64,000 nt of DNA from Episyrphus balteatus (lineage: Eukaryota; Arthropoda; Insecta; Diptera; Syrphidae): the NCBI RefSeq assembly GCF_945859705.1, contig NC_079135.1:28879679-28943678 (forward strand), written 5' to 3'. Under the pieces are notes generated by a model, which did no database searches, was not told the origin of the DNA, and was given only the letters and a program-made list of their open reading frames with translations. Both the position numbers and the translations under genes were made by a program. Positions 35,663 through 46,002 of this stretch are shown one piece after another (positions within the stretch are counted from its first letter, which is position 1; every line of letters begins with the position of its first letter).

Positions 35663-38486
35663 CTTACAGAAAACAAAGAAAACTAAGCTCACACAGCTTT
35701 CTTTCTCTTCCTCTATAGCCCTTGTCTATGCACGTATACATATCCAAAGTACTATACCCCATAACACAATAAAAGGATAAAACTTGTCATCATAGCAGAG
35801 CGGGACTATAAAAACAAAAAAAAAAAAACAAAACTCAAAACGTGATTTTCCTCACAATTTCCCTAATCCTGTACACAGAGAATACAATCCCTGAGCGGCA
35901 ATGGTTGAGCGGTGGTGGTGGATGGTGGCGATGGTAATACAACGAACCATTGACTCTTTTAACTCCTATACCAACAACGAACAAGTATAGTCTCCTCTCT
36001 TTTCCGATGGCGCAAAACAACAATAAACAAATAAACATTGAGTTGCATAAGGCAAGGCTGAAAGCACATCTTCCCTCCTCCCTCACACTATTATCCTTTT
36101 TGTACAATTTTCATCAGGACGAAACGAAAAAAAAAAAAAAAACAATTTTTTTGATTTTTGATCTTCCTTCCCTACGACAACTATGAAAACCAGGACAACG
36201 ACGACACGACGATAAGGACGAGGACGAACTCCATCCAGAACAAACCTTCATTTTCAACTTATTGTCCTTTCGCACTACGACTTTTCACAACATCAAAGCA
36301 ATTCGAGGATAGAATAAAAATCTTGAGTGACCGTGTCTCTAAATTAATTAAGGACTTTTCTTTCTTCTTCTACTTCTTTTTCTTCCTTTGGGTGGTTTTG
36401 TGCGAAAAAGTCTGTTTTTCTTTTCATTTATATTTTTCGTTGTCAATTGTCGCAAGGCATCCATCTTGAGTTACATTAAGCTTGCAATATTGATGGAATT
36501 TCATTAGATGGATAAAGTCGCCTTTCTTTTATATATACCTTTTTTTCTTGTGGGTTCTTTGCCAAATTAAAGGACAAAATCTTACTTCCTTTTCCTTTCT
36601 TTTTCTTGTTGTTATTTACAGAAACACATTCTGGTATATAGAAAATTTCATTAAATCATTTTACTTCAGTGGATACTGTGTAGTGTATAGGTAATCCCTG
36701 TGTAGCTACTTCTGCAAAAGCTTAAGGATTCTGATGGTGTTAAGTGCACGTCACATCAATCAATGTACATTTTTTTTTCCCTTTAGGGAACTCGATAAGG
36801 CTCTTTTGAAGCAAGTTAACAAGTGCAAAAGGGTGTTATTTTGTCCTTGTCGTGTTTTTTGACATAAAATAACGACTCATTTTTTTAAATTAAAAAAAAA
36901 AGGAAAATATTGATATTTTTTATGAAGCAAAAAAAAAAAATCAAAATGGCCGCCATTTTGAATCATGAATTTCTACTAAAAAAAAATGTATTCAGACACT
37001 ATTTACATTTATATTGTTTCAGAAAAGTCCTCTTAATCTGAATTCGGTTCACATAATACTTACAGCAGTCCAGTCCTTGATCCTTAACTCGCAACCTTTG
37101 CATGTTTTCTACTTGAAGTTAACATCCCGAGAGTGCTGCTGCCAATTAATCAATGATAATGGAAATAATTGATTTGATTTAATAGTTACAGAGTAGGCGT
37201 GTATTGTTTTGTAGTAAAGGAAGTCTCTTACCAACACTCTGTGATATTGTACATAGTTGTCGGACATGATTCCGTGTCGAACAAACGAGTGGACAAACGG
37301 ACGGACAGACATTAAGGCTAAAGGCTTTTATAACAAATGGCCAATTGTTATGTGATTTGGTCGAATGGAAGGTTAATGAGGCGTGGATGTGAAGCATTTA
37401 TGGGCAAATTGTTCAACTTGATTAGTCTCTCTCTCTCTGCGAGAATATAAAGCTTAATGTGTGGGAGTTATATATTTTGAGACGAACAACGGGGATTTGT
37501 ATGAATCTTATTGAAATTCAAACAGGATTATAAAGAGGGATTGCTATGATTGTAATGATGCAGAACGATAGAATTAATAGAGGGTAATGTAAAATAACAT
37601 AGAGGAAAACATAAATGTATAATAGCGTAGAGTTATAATACGAGACTTTTCATCCGCAAGAACTTAACTTAATTGGCTTGCGATTAGATGTCAGAAGGAC
37701 CAGAGATTAAGATTAAGGGTCAAGTATTATGCTTCGCTAGGTCTCAAAAATAGGAATTTTTTTATTGTACTTTCAAGAACCAATTCGAATATATATAATT
37801 CCTAAGACCCTTAAGTACTTGTTAGAAGTCATGACATCAAAGTTATTATATAACCTTAAAAGGTAAGAAGAAGTAAATAAGAAAAAGGAATAGAAAATAT
37901 TTATTCAACTTGAAGGATTTTTTCTAGGAATCAAAATTAGGTTTGCTTTTAAATTTTAGGAAATAAGATTCACCAATTTCTTTATAAAATATTAGATTTT
38001 AAATCTTTAAAATATCATGGCGTAGCAATAGCCCAGTAATTTTAGGCATTTTTAACCCCAATCTGCGGAGAAATTATTATTGGGCTGAATTTTGGTATAC
38101 ACCTTCGTTACGGCGTTGTAATGAGGATGTGAAAAAACGACATTGATATCGTACCGGCGTTAGAAGTTATAGAGGTCAAAAGGTCACGAAAATCAGTTGT
38201 CAATAGGGATTTATAAAAAAATTGTTCGTCATAAAATTATCTACAAATATTGCCTTATACATTTTTGTGTAAAATCAACCGTTTTCGGAATAGAGCGATT
38301 TCAAGCGTAGGCAAAATCCATGATATGTACCTAATAATAGGTTTGTTTTATTTAAGAGTGAATAATTTTGCATTTGAATACTGAAAAATACATGTGTAAG
38401 CTCTTTTGTTATTTTATTAATACGTTTTTTTAAGTTTCACTTGTAATTGACATTCAAACTAACTTACTAATTAACTACTAACTTAC
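35663..38486. other. Non-coding; expected CDO exons not found here
   Basis: Lies between the CDO donor at 38486 (minus) and the membrane-protein exon. I looked on the minus strand for the conserved CDO metal-binding region (GHGSAIHDH-like) and did not see it. A perfect 19-bp YY1-like palindrome sits at 36942-36960. A donor-like AAGTAAGT-type signal near 37060 has no credible exon behind it. Confidence 0.45.
36942..36960. promoter_or_regulatory. Paired GCCAT (PHO/YY1-like) palindrome
   Basis: CAAAATGGCCGCCATTTTG is a perfect palindrome around one base, with two opposed GCCAT cores, the recognition core of Drosophila Pleiohomeotic and vertebrate YY1. It lies in otherwise AT-rich DNA between poly-A runs. 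Function is inferred only from the motif. Confidence 0.3.
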
Positions 38487-38546
38487 CTTCACCCCAACAG
38501 AGTATCATCAGACTGAACTTGCAATTTCCAGCATCAACAAGATTGG
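38487..38546 (-). CDS. Cdo: CDO exon B, distal part (after the insertion)
   Basis: Minus strand: CCA duplication, then codons for NLVDAGNCKFSLMILCWGE plus one G, then donor GTAAGT (38481-38486). The peptide matches the animal CDO segment NLVDxGNGKFNLMILCWGEG. It differs at two residues (Gly to Cys and Asn to Ser), each explicable by one base change. The next exon should begin with GG/GN-His-Gly; none was found between here and 33 kb. Confidence 0.9.
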
Positions 38547-40451
38547 TAGTAGGAGATCCCGCCATAGGACGACCTACCCCCATCGTTATACCAGTTGAGA
38601 GTTATATTTTCTGAAAGCTAGTGTCTAAGGAAATAAATTGCACATGGGTTGCCTAGCGATATCCTGTCAAGGCATAGGGTTGCCAGGCCTTAAAGTTCAT
38701 TTTTGCAAATTTTTGAAAACCTAAGAGTTATAAAAAAAAAAATAATATAATGGGAAATTTAATTTAAAAATTTTAATTTTCAGGATTTTTTAAAATTTGA
38801 TGTTTGAGTAGGGTAAATAAAGGCGAATTTAAAAAAAGGGCAAAAATCTATTATCTAAACAAAACGTGATAGAAATAAAACTGAAATTGGAATCGATAGA
38901 TATTATAAATATATGAAAGCCACACATACAAATAAAAAATGTAAAAAATCTACAACTCGAGATATAGTCTTTTTAGAGCCATGATACTCCAATTCGATAT
39001 TTGAGAAATAATTCACCAAAAATCAGTATTCAATTGTTTTTTAATATTTTTTATTTGATAAGTTAGAAAAAATAAAATAACTTGACACGTATCTGCCAAA
39101 TTTTTTATTTGACTTAGTTTTTGGTTCCTGTGTATTTTTGAAGAACAACACCGAAACAGTGAATTGAATTGTAAAAATCTGTAATTCTTCTAAAATCCAC
39201 AGGAGCCAAAAAATAAGTCAAATCAAAAATTTGGCAGATACGTGTCAAGTTATTTTATTTATGCTCACTAATAACATAAACATTATTTCAAATACCTTTC
39301 GTGCTGATTTTTGGTGAATTATTTCTCAAACATCGAATTTCACGGTTTTGACTTTTAAACGTCCATATCTCGAGTAGCAGATTTTTTACATTTTTGGTTT
39401 GTATGTGTGACGTATATAATTTAACAATATCTATCGATTCCAGTATCAATATTTTTTCTACCACTCTTTGTTAAGAATATTTTTTTTAATTTTTTTAAAT
39501 TTACCTCAGTTTCCCCTTCTAAAATGTCAAATTTCTAAAAATCCTGAATATTCAAATTTTTAAATTTAATTTTCTCTGACATAAATTTTTTTTACACCTC
39601 TAACACTTACCATATAAGCAGGGTGGCGTTGTCAAAAAAACTCAAAATATGAACTTTAAAGCGTGGCAACCCTATGCCTTGACAGGATATCGCTAGGCAA
39701 CCCATGTGCAAACTGTTTCTTTAGACACTATCCTTAGGAAAATTTTGCTTTCAATTGGTATAATGAGGTGGATAGGTCGTCCCATGACGGGATTTTTTCC
39801 TTAAATATACTGAATTACGACAATAAGCACCTTTTCAAAAAATCCCCCCGCAAAAACGGTAAGTTAAATTAAAAATTTGACAGATACGTGTCAAGTTATT
39901 TTATTTTTCCTAACTTATCACATAAAAATTATTTAAAAAATCTTTCATTCTGATTTTTGGTGAATTATTTCTCAAATATCAAATTTGAGTGTCATGACTC
40001 TAAAAAGACTATATCTCGAGTTGTAGATTTTTTACATTTTTTATTTGTATGTGTGGCTTTCATATATTTATAATATCTATCGATTCCAATTTCAGTTTTA
40101 TTTCTATCACGTTTTGTTTAGATAATAGATTTTTGCCCTTTTTCTAAATTCGCCTTTATTTACCCTACTCAAACATCAAATTTTAAAAAATCCTGAAAAT
40201 TAAAATTTTTAAATTAAATTTCCTATGACATTATATTTTTTTTATAACTCTTAGGTTTTCCATATAAGCAGGGTCGCATTTTCAAAAATTTTGAAAAATG
40301 AACTTTAAGGCCTGGCAACCCTATGCCTTGACAGGATATCGCTTGGCAACCCATGTGCAATTTATTTCCTTAGACACTAGCTTTCAGAAAATATAACTCT
40401 CAACTGCTATAACGATGAGGGTAGGTCGTCCTATGGCCGGATCTTAGACTA
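38547..40451. mobile_element. 1,905-bp inverted-repeat transposon inserted in the CDO exon
   Basis: Ends are TAGTAGGAGATCCC (38547) and GGATCTTAGACTA (to 40451), flanked by TGG at 38544-38546 and 40452-40454. The left arm (38547 to about 39120) is the reverse complement of the right arm (about 39865-40451). A further right-arm copy, about 39230-39800, lies between them, so arm sequence is present three times. Diagnostic words are GGCAACCCTATGCCTTGACA, GATATCGCTAGGCAACCCAT and GGTAGGTCGTCCTATGGC. Same family as 13780-14586, and related at the ends to 101-3404. No transposase visible. Confidence 0.9.
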
Positions 40452-40462
40452 TGGGTATGTAT
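40452..40462 (-). CDS. Cdo: CDO exon B, proximal 11 nt (before the insertion)
   Basis: Minus strand acceptor TATTACTTTTTAG is followed by ATACATACCCA, then the transposon end. With the AA carried over from exon A this reads Lys-Tyr-Ile-Pro-Asn, where CDO normally has Arg-Tyr-Thr-Arg-Asn. The Tyr (position 58 of mammalian CDO) and Asn are kept. Thr59 and the substrate-carboxylate-binding Arg60 are replaced by Ile and Pro, each by one base (ACA to ATA, CGC to CCC). Confidence 0.85.
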
Positions 40463-40535
40463 CTAAAAAGTAATAAAATACATGTTTTATGTATTGATTC
40501 ACTAGGGTGTATACGTGTTTTTTTTTTTAACTCAC
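40463..40535 (-). other. Cdo: CDO intron, 73 nt
   Basis: Starts GTGAGTTAAAA at 40535 and ends TACTTTTTAG at 40463 on the minus strand, phase 2 (splits a Lys codon AA|A). The length is typical of fly introns. It contains one copy of the dispersed ACGTATACACC-CTAGTG motif (40498-40517). Confidence 0.85.
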
Positions 40536-40804
40536 TTGTAACGATTAAAATTTGCAAATTTGTGCCACTCTTTTATGTTTGACTTATAAGATAGGAGAAT
40601 ATGGTTAACCATTTCGATATTCACGTAATTTGTTTCAAATTCCTTGGGTAAAGCAATGAGATCTGGCAGGTTATCAATTGATGGACTATATTTCAATGGT
40701 TTTTCATTTCCACGAAAACGTTGAGTAGCTTCGCGGAGATAAATTTCTTGAATATTTTCTTTTTTATCGGTTTTGAACAGAGCCATTTTAAAAGCTGAGC
40801 GAAC
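40536..40804 (-). CDS. Cdo: CDO exon A with start codon
   Basis: Acceptor CTTATTTTCTAG precedes the exon at 40804, so a 5' UTR exon lies further upstream (higher coordinates). ATG is at 40786, in context TTTAAAATGGCT, and the exon is open to the GTGAGT donor at 40535. It encodes 83 residues plus two bases. Residues about 37-83 (DNLPDLIALPKEF to KEWHKFANFNRY) align with the start of mammalian CDO1 (TLADLI...LHQLF...VNVEEV...YESDPTEWAMYAKFDQY) with one small gap. Shared residues include L, DLI, F, VN, E, V, Y.S, EW, A.F and the final Y. The exon ends exactly before the conserved Tyr-Thr-Arg-Asn segment. The first 35 residues are an N-terminal extension relative to the mammalian protein. It looks intact, with only mild divergence from the family. 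Confidence 0.88.
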
Positions 40805-43752
40805 CTAGAAAATAAGAAAATTATTTAAAAGGAAAAAAGTAAAGATTTTAAATATAAAGCGTTTACTTTTTATTTGAACATCGTACAAGAGTAGAAATGC
40901 TATTATAAAAAAAACAAGGTTTTACTCTGTTCTGATGTTGTGAATGCCTCGTTGTTCTGCGTAAAAGTCTATCTTAGGGATCCTGAAAATGTCATTTAGA
41001 GAGTTAGTTTGCACGAATTCATAGTTATAAATGACAACGGAAAATCAAGGTCAATTTTATTATAGTTTGAAAAATCAACTATAATTACCATTTCCTTGGT
41101 TATAATATCTTGGCAAAATCAGTTCGATTTTACACACTTACCTAAGCTTTGTTCGGTCAACAACTTGATTTTTAATTATCCTACGAAACAAAGGCACTTG
41201 GAATGTCTCATTTTCATTTTTGTGTTTAAATACTAAACCTCATTTTACTCCATCAAAAAAAAAAACCCGCCCAATGATCTAAGTTATTTTGACAAACTTA
41301 CTTTAACATGGGTGAACCTATTTCATTGACCCATCAAGAAAAGCCCTTTATTAGAATTATTCCAAAGCAGGATATACATTTAACGTTACAATAGTTTTTC
41401 AACTACCTCTTTCTGATTTAATAGTTAGGAGACATGCTTTGAAACTGCATTCACGAGAGAAAAAAATCTCCTTTGTCCCGTTTTCAAGGTGAACCTATTC
41501 TATTGACCGGCAGTGTACTAATAAGAAGTTAAATAATATGTTAACCAGCAAAGTTAAATCTAACCTTCAAATTAGCCATATAATGTTTTAACTTTAAATT
41601 AAAATTTTAAAAATAATTGTTACGCATACACCACAGTGACCCAAAAGCCATTTCATTGAATATAAGTAAATTTCTAATTTGTGATAAAGTGACTATATCA
41701 AGTTTTTGCACTAATAAAAACTTAATCACGAGATAACAATCAAATATCAAAATGATAAAGTATACGAAAAAGAATGGGTGGTTGTCCGATTTACTTCAAA
41801 ATTAGTATGCAGCATTCATTTAGAAATATTTCTAATCACGAAACCATAGTAAATCATAAGGTCCTGGTGCATCTTATTTATAGATATTATTCATTAATTT
41901 TACAACATTTCAAACCAATTTTTCCGATCAGTTACAGAAATCCAATTTATAAATGAATATCATTTCCTTTCTCCAATGCATACATTCTTCAATTTTAATT
42001 AAAATAATATTTCCAAAAAGTAAGAATAAATTAATATTTTGATATTTTTACTTTGCCTTTATTTTAAAGAAACCCTTTTAAAGCTTCTATAAATAGTTGA
42101 ACACACGTTTAAGTAAATTTTTGTCTATGTATTTGTATATATATTTTCGTTTATTATATAAATTTGATGAGGAAAAACGAAGCCAAGAAAATGAAGCTCC
42201 ACAGCACCATTATATAGGAAACTTTTTTCGTCTTCCGATGATTAATTTTCGTTGGAAGCCTCCCCGCTGCATCTAACTTTCTTAAGGTTTTCATCATCAT
42301 TTAAGCCACCTTCACCGGAAACTTTATGTAGCTATAATAAGTAGATATAACTAACCTTTTATGTATAGTAGGTATATGTGTATGTAGTACATCTTCATCT
42401 TCGATGTAACACAATAAACTGAAGCCAATGTGGAAAAGTGTACGTAAAAGTTTTTCAATCAATTTAACAGAAAACGTTCACCAGAGTTTTGGAGAATGTA
42501 CCTACCCTATAGAAAAGATGAACAAAAATAACAACAACAATAACTATACAAAAAACGAAGAAGAAGAAGAAAAAAAAACAATTTCCTTCCTCGAGGACAC
42601 CAGCACAATTCAATTGCACAAAAATAAGTTTTTTTTGGTACGTTTTTGTTCCAAGTTTTGTGTCCGTCAAAAAATATATAGTATAGAGTCAAATGGGGTT
42701 GTACGCTTCATGCAAAAAGTCCAATACTTTTACCTAGTGTTTTTGTATATGATAGAAAAAGAGAGAGAGATAGAGAGAGCAAGTAAATCTGTCAAGCACA
42801 AGTTTAAGCCAAAACTATTTTAACAGAATTTCAAAACAAAACTTAACCGAAAGTATGATTAATTACAATTTTGACAAAATTACCCAAGAAAGCAGGAGCA
42901 ACAAAAAAAAAACTGTTGGAGAATAGCCCAACAGCGGAAGCATTGGCAACAGACATGTTTTACAACTTTTATTGTTTGTATATAAAGTCCAGGTTTTTTT
43001 TTTTTTTTTTTTTGCTTTCCTGGGGTGATAACTTTTTCCTTATATAAAAATTGGATGGAAAAGGACACAGGAGGAAAAAAAAACACGCGCCTTCATCAGG
43101 AATTCTATTGAACAACGAATTCCCATTGCTTCTCATTTGAAAGAAATAATGAGAGGAAAATTGTATAGAGAGTTGGAAAGTACCCTAAGGAATTGTAGTA
43201 GCAGTGTAGAGTAGAGGTCCTGGACGATGAGAAGCAAAAAAAAAATGTGTGCAAATGGAAGTTATAGACGCAATCGTTTACATAAAAATGTGTTGCGAGG
43301 GGAACTTTATAGAAGTACAATTATAATTAATAGTCGCAGGGGAAGTTCCCAATCGAAGAATGAGAAGGTGGAAATTTTCATGTTGGTTTTGGTTCACAAA
43401 CTAAATTTTTATAGTTTTTGTATTTTATGAACCTTGAAAGTATTTAATTTTTTTATAGTTTCGATGTAATGAATGAAACGTTTTATCAAAATGGTTAAAG
43501 TTGTTTCAGTGTGAGATTCAGAACAACTGAATTTGGAATTTTGTATAACGTTGGCCAAATTTTAAATTTTATTACTTACTTGCGATGTACACTGTATACC
43601 TATGGGACATGTTTTGAAGTCGTAAAGAAATTTGAACTAGAAAAACAAAAGTTTCAATTTTTTTTTTGTTGAAAAATGAATAGGTACATTCTATATACAT
43701 AGGTAGAAAAAAAAAATAAAATTCGTTTTTTTTTTTTTTTAATAAAATAAAA
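40805..43752. other. Non-coding upstream of CDO
   Basis: Should contain the CDO promoter and 5' UTR exon, but I cannot place them. It holds a Tc1-like end at 41488-41516, a dispersed ACGCATACACCACAGTG motif at 41621-41638, poly-A and poly-T runs, and a GA-rich patch near 42757-42782. The 131-codon frame at 42428-42823 is Asn/Glu low-complexity and not supported. Confidence 0.45.
41311..41516. repeat. Tc1-like terminal repeat fragments
   Basis: GGTGAACCTATT(T/C)(C/T)ATTGACC occurs at 41312-41332 and again at 41488-41508. The second continues to CGGCAGTGTA at 41516. ACACTGCCGGTCAAT read outward resembles Tc1/mariner inverted-repeat ends inserted at TA. No internal coding sequence remains. Confidence 0.4.
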
Positions 43753-44563
43753 TCTGAAATCAAATTGCCCTCCAAAACAAGTATGCAGTTTTGATTGATA
43801 TATTAAGATGCATTTTTAGAAAAAAAATTTCAAAATCGTTAGAGCCGTTTTTTAAAAAACTATGAATAATTTTTTGGAAAAAAAGTTTTAAAATAAAATT
43901 ATTATGCCATTTTGTAGAAATCACTAATCACCATCTAAAAAAAAAAATTTCCAAAAAATTCAATGTCCCGTTTTCGAAAATTTGATTTTTCAAAAAAAAA
44001 AATTTTCAAAATTTTTTTAAAAATCCAAAAATTATTTTTTTGAAAATCACATGTTTATATTTAAATTATGTAAGAGCTTCTTCACAAAAAGTTTCGTTGA
44101 AATCGAATAAGCAGTTTCGGAGATAATCGGATTTGAAAAAAAAAAACGGTTCTATGGCACGTACCGTCAATAATGATTTAAAAAAAAAACTTTTTTCATT
44201 AAAAGATCGACCTTGTGTAAAAACTTACATTTAAATTTTTTTTACAAAATCGTTGGAGCCATTTTCGAGAAATTTAACTTTTCCGAAATTTTTTTATATG
44301 ACAGGTACCGTTATTTTTGGTCAAAAAATAAATAAATCCAAAAACCCCTCTCCAAATAACGCTACATACCAAGTTTGACATTAATCGGTCCATCCGTTTA
44401 GGCTGTAGCTCCTTATACAGACAGACAGACGGACTTCTGGGACCCACTTTTTTGGCATTCTCTGCCATCGTAATGTCATGGAAAAATGCTACCTTTTTTT
44501 TGCTAACTTTTTTTTTATACGAATGCATAACTTGATATATAGTGCCTATATCGCAAGTAAAAA
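43753..44563 (+). repeat. GCAAGTA-hairpin repeat family, copy 1
   Basis: Matches 60868-61450 along its length (AAAATCGTTAGAGCCGTTTT, GGTCCATCCGTTTAGGCT, CAGACAGACAGACGGACTTC, CATCGTAATGTCATGGAAAA). It ends in ACCTATATCGCAAGTAAAA-like sequence. No open frame. Confidence 0.75.
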
Positions 44564-45000
44564 GAGCGGACACATTTAGGGCAAAGTTTTGTTACATATA
44601 TGAAAAAAAAAATTTTATTTGACTTTTTTGGAAAAAATAAAAATGCAGTTTTATTGCAATTGCTTTGAATATAACGATTGCAAAGTTTAATCCAAATCGT
44701 TAAAACCGGTTTCAAGTTATTTGGTATGATATGAAAAATTTGTATTGGAGGTACACTTACATACTAAGCGAGACATAAATTAAAAAAAAAAACATCTTTC
44801 AGAATTCCATAAAAATCATCCGTTCCAAATCTGAAGAAAATCAAAATACCCGTTTAGGCTGTGGAAATATGTACAGATGGACGCACAGACGGACGGATGG
44901 AATTGCGAGACCCACTCTTTCGGACTTCTGGTTTTAATTAAAACCTCAAATTTTTTTTTTAGACACGAAACCAATACTTGCCCTATAGAGCAAGTAAAAA
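44564..45000 (+). repeat. GCAAGTA-hairpin repeat family, copy 2
   Basis: Ends in the hairpin TACTTGCCCTATAGAGCAAGTA followed by AAAAA. It is the reverse complement of 45531-46002 (CGTTTAGGCTGTGGAAATATG, ACACGAAACCAATACTTG), making a tail-to-tail pair around the TIR element at 45114-45409. Confidence 0.75.
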
Positions 45001-45113
45001 TATAATACCTAAGCAGTCCAAGACTGACGCTTTAGAAGTTCCTTGATATAACTAAAACAAGTGTTGCCAATTTTCGTAATTTAACATGAAAACACTTTTG
45101 AATTTGTAGATTA

Positions 45114-45409
45114 ATATCGTTTTCAATTGGTAATTCGGAAGAGCTCTCCGATCCCGAACGCCAAAAAACACCCAAACACTGAATATAAACAATATTTGCG
45201 TATTGACAAGGTGTCTCATGATAAGTCAACTGATGAGTTCAAGTAAGTTTTTAAAGGTTTGAATGTGTAAGTGCTTCTGATTCTGGATTCTGATTTCAAA
45301 ATCAGAAGAGAAATTCTCTTCTTTCCAAAAGTAGAACTGTCATCCGACGCCAATAAAACACTTTCAGAAGCATTCGAAAGCATTCCAGACGACCAATCGA
45401 AAACGACAT
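45114..45409. mobile_element. 296-bp TIR element (ATGTCGTTTTCGATTGG family), copy 2
   Basis: The left end ATATCGTTTTCAATTGG is inverted at the right as CCAATCGAAAACGACAT (45393-45409). It shares GTGCTTCTGATTCTG, the palindrome GAAGAGAAATTCTCTTC and CCAATAAAAC with copy 1 at 18546-19048. About 200 bp shorter than copy 1. Confidence 0.75.
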
Positions 45410-45530
45410 AAGTTATAATTTTTGACATGAAAATTGAAGTGATTTATAAAAAATCGAATTTACACAGATTTTTTAAATACTGTTTTCATATTTCTCTCAA
45501 CATGGCAACACTGATTGGTATCTTATAATT

Positions 45531-46002
45531 TTTTACTTGCTCTATAGGGCAAGTATTGGTTTCGTGTCGAAAAAAAAAATTGAGGTTTTAATCAAAACCA
45601 ACATTACGATGATGGAGAATTCCGAAAAAGTGGTTCCCGCAATTCCGTCCGTGCGTCTGTGCGTCTGTGCGTCTGTGCGTCCATCTGTACACATTTCCAC
45701 AGCCTAAACGGGTGAATGGATTTTCTTCAAATTTGGTACAGATGATTTTTATGTAATTCTGAAAGTTGGTTTTTTTTTTGTTTTTTTTTATATCTCGTTT
45801 AGAACGTATACCTCACATACAAAAAAATACGATATTACGAATTTCTCGAAAACGGCTCTAACGATTTTGATTAAACTTTGTATACGTAATATTTAAAGCA
45901 GTGGCAATAAAACAGCATTTTTATTTTTTCTCAAAAAAGTCAAATAACAAAAAAAAATTTTTTTTTTCATTTAACAAAATTTTGCCCTAAATGTCGGCTC
46001 TT
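45531..46002 (-). repeat. GCAAGTA-hairpin repeat family, copy 3 (inverted)
   Basis: Begins TTTTACTTGCTCTATAGGGC and runs as the reverse complement of copy 2. It includes a short tandem of GTGCGTCTGTGCGTCT. Confidence 0.75.

Larger units (their letters stand above)
38487..40804 (-). pseudogene. Cdo: Cysteine dioxygenase gene, 5' part, exon interrupted by a transposon
   Basis: Cysteine dioxygenase is a cytosolic cupin-fold iron enzyme that oxidises cysteine to cysteine sulfinate, the first step to taurine and sulfate. Two coding exons are present. Exon A is 40536-40804. After a 73-nt intron (40463-40535), exon B is 40452-40462 plus 38487-38546. A 1,905-bp inverted-repeat transposon splits exon B, with CCA (minus strand) duplicated. 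Removing the insert and one CCA restores 68 nt in frame with both neighbours and ending at a GTAAGT donor. The encoded part covers the N-terminal helix region through LMILCWGE, just before the metal-binding GHGSxIHDH block. That block and everything after it were not found in the window. The copy as sequenced cannot make CDO unless the insert is spliced out. A functional allele or paralogue may exist elsewhere. Confidence 0.85.

Noticed and set aside
37062..37140. Possible upstream exon of the membrane-protein gene, ending at CTGCT|GTAAGTATT (minus)
   Set aside because: Only about 15 open codons and a poor acceptor; not supportable.
40498..41640. A 1.14-kb element bounded by inverted copies of the ACGYATACRCC motif and containing the CDO exon
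   Set aside because: The left motif lies inside the 73-nt CDO intron and the exon is host sequence with native splice sites, so the pairing is treated as coincidence.
42428..42823. 131-codon plus-strand frame with Asn and Glu runs
   Set aside because: Microsatellite-derived runs, no recognisable family.
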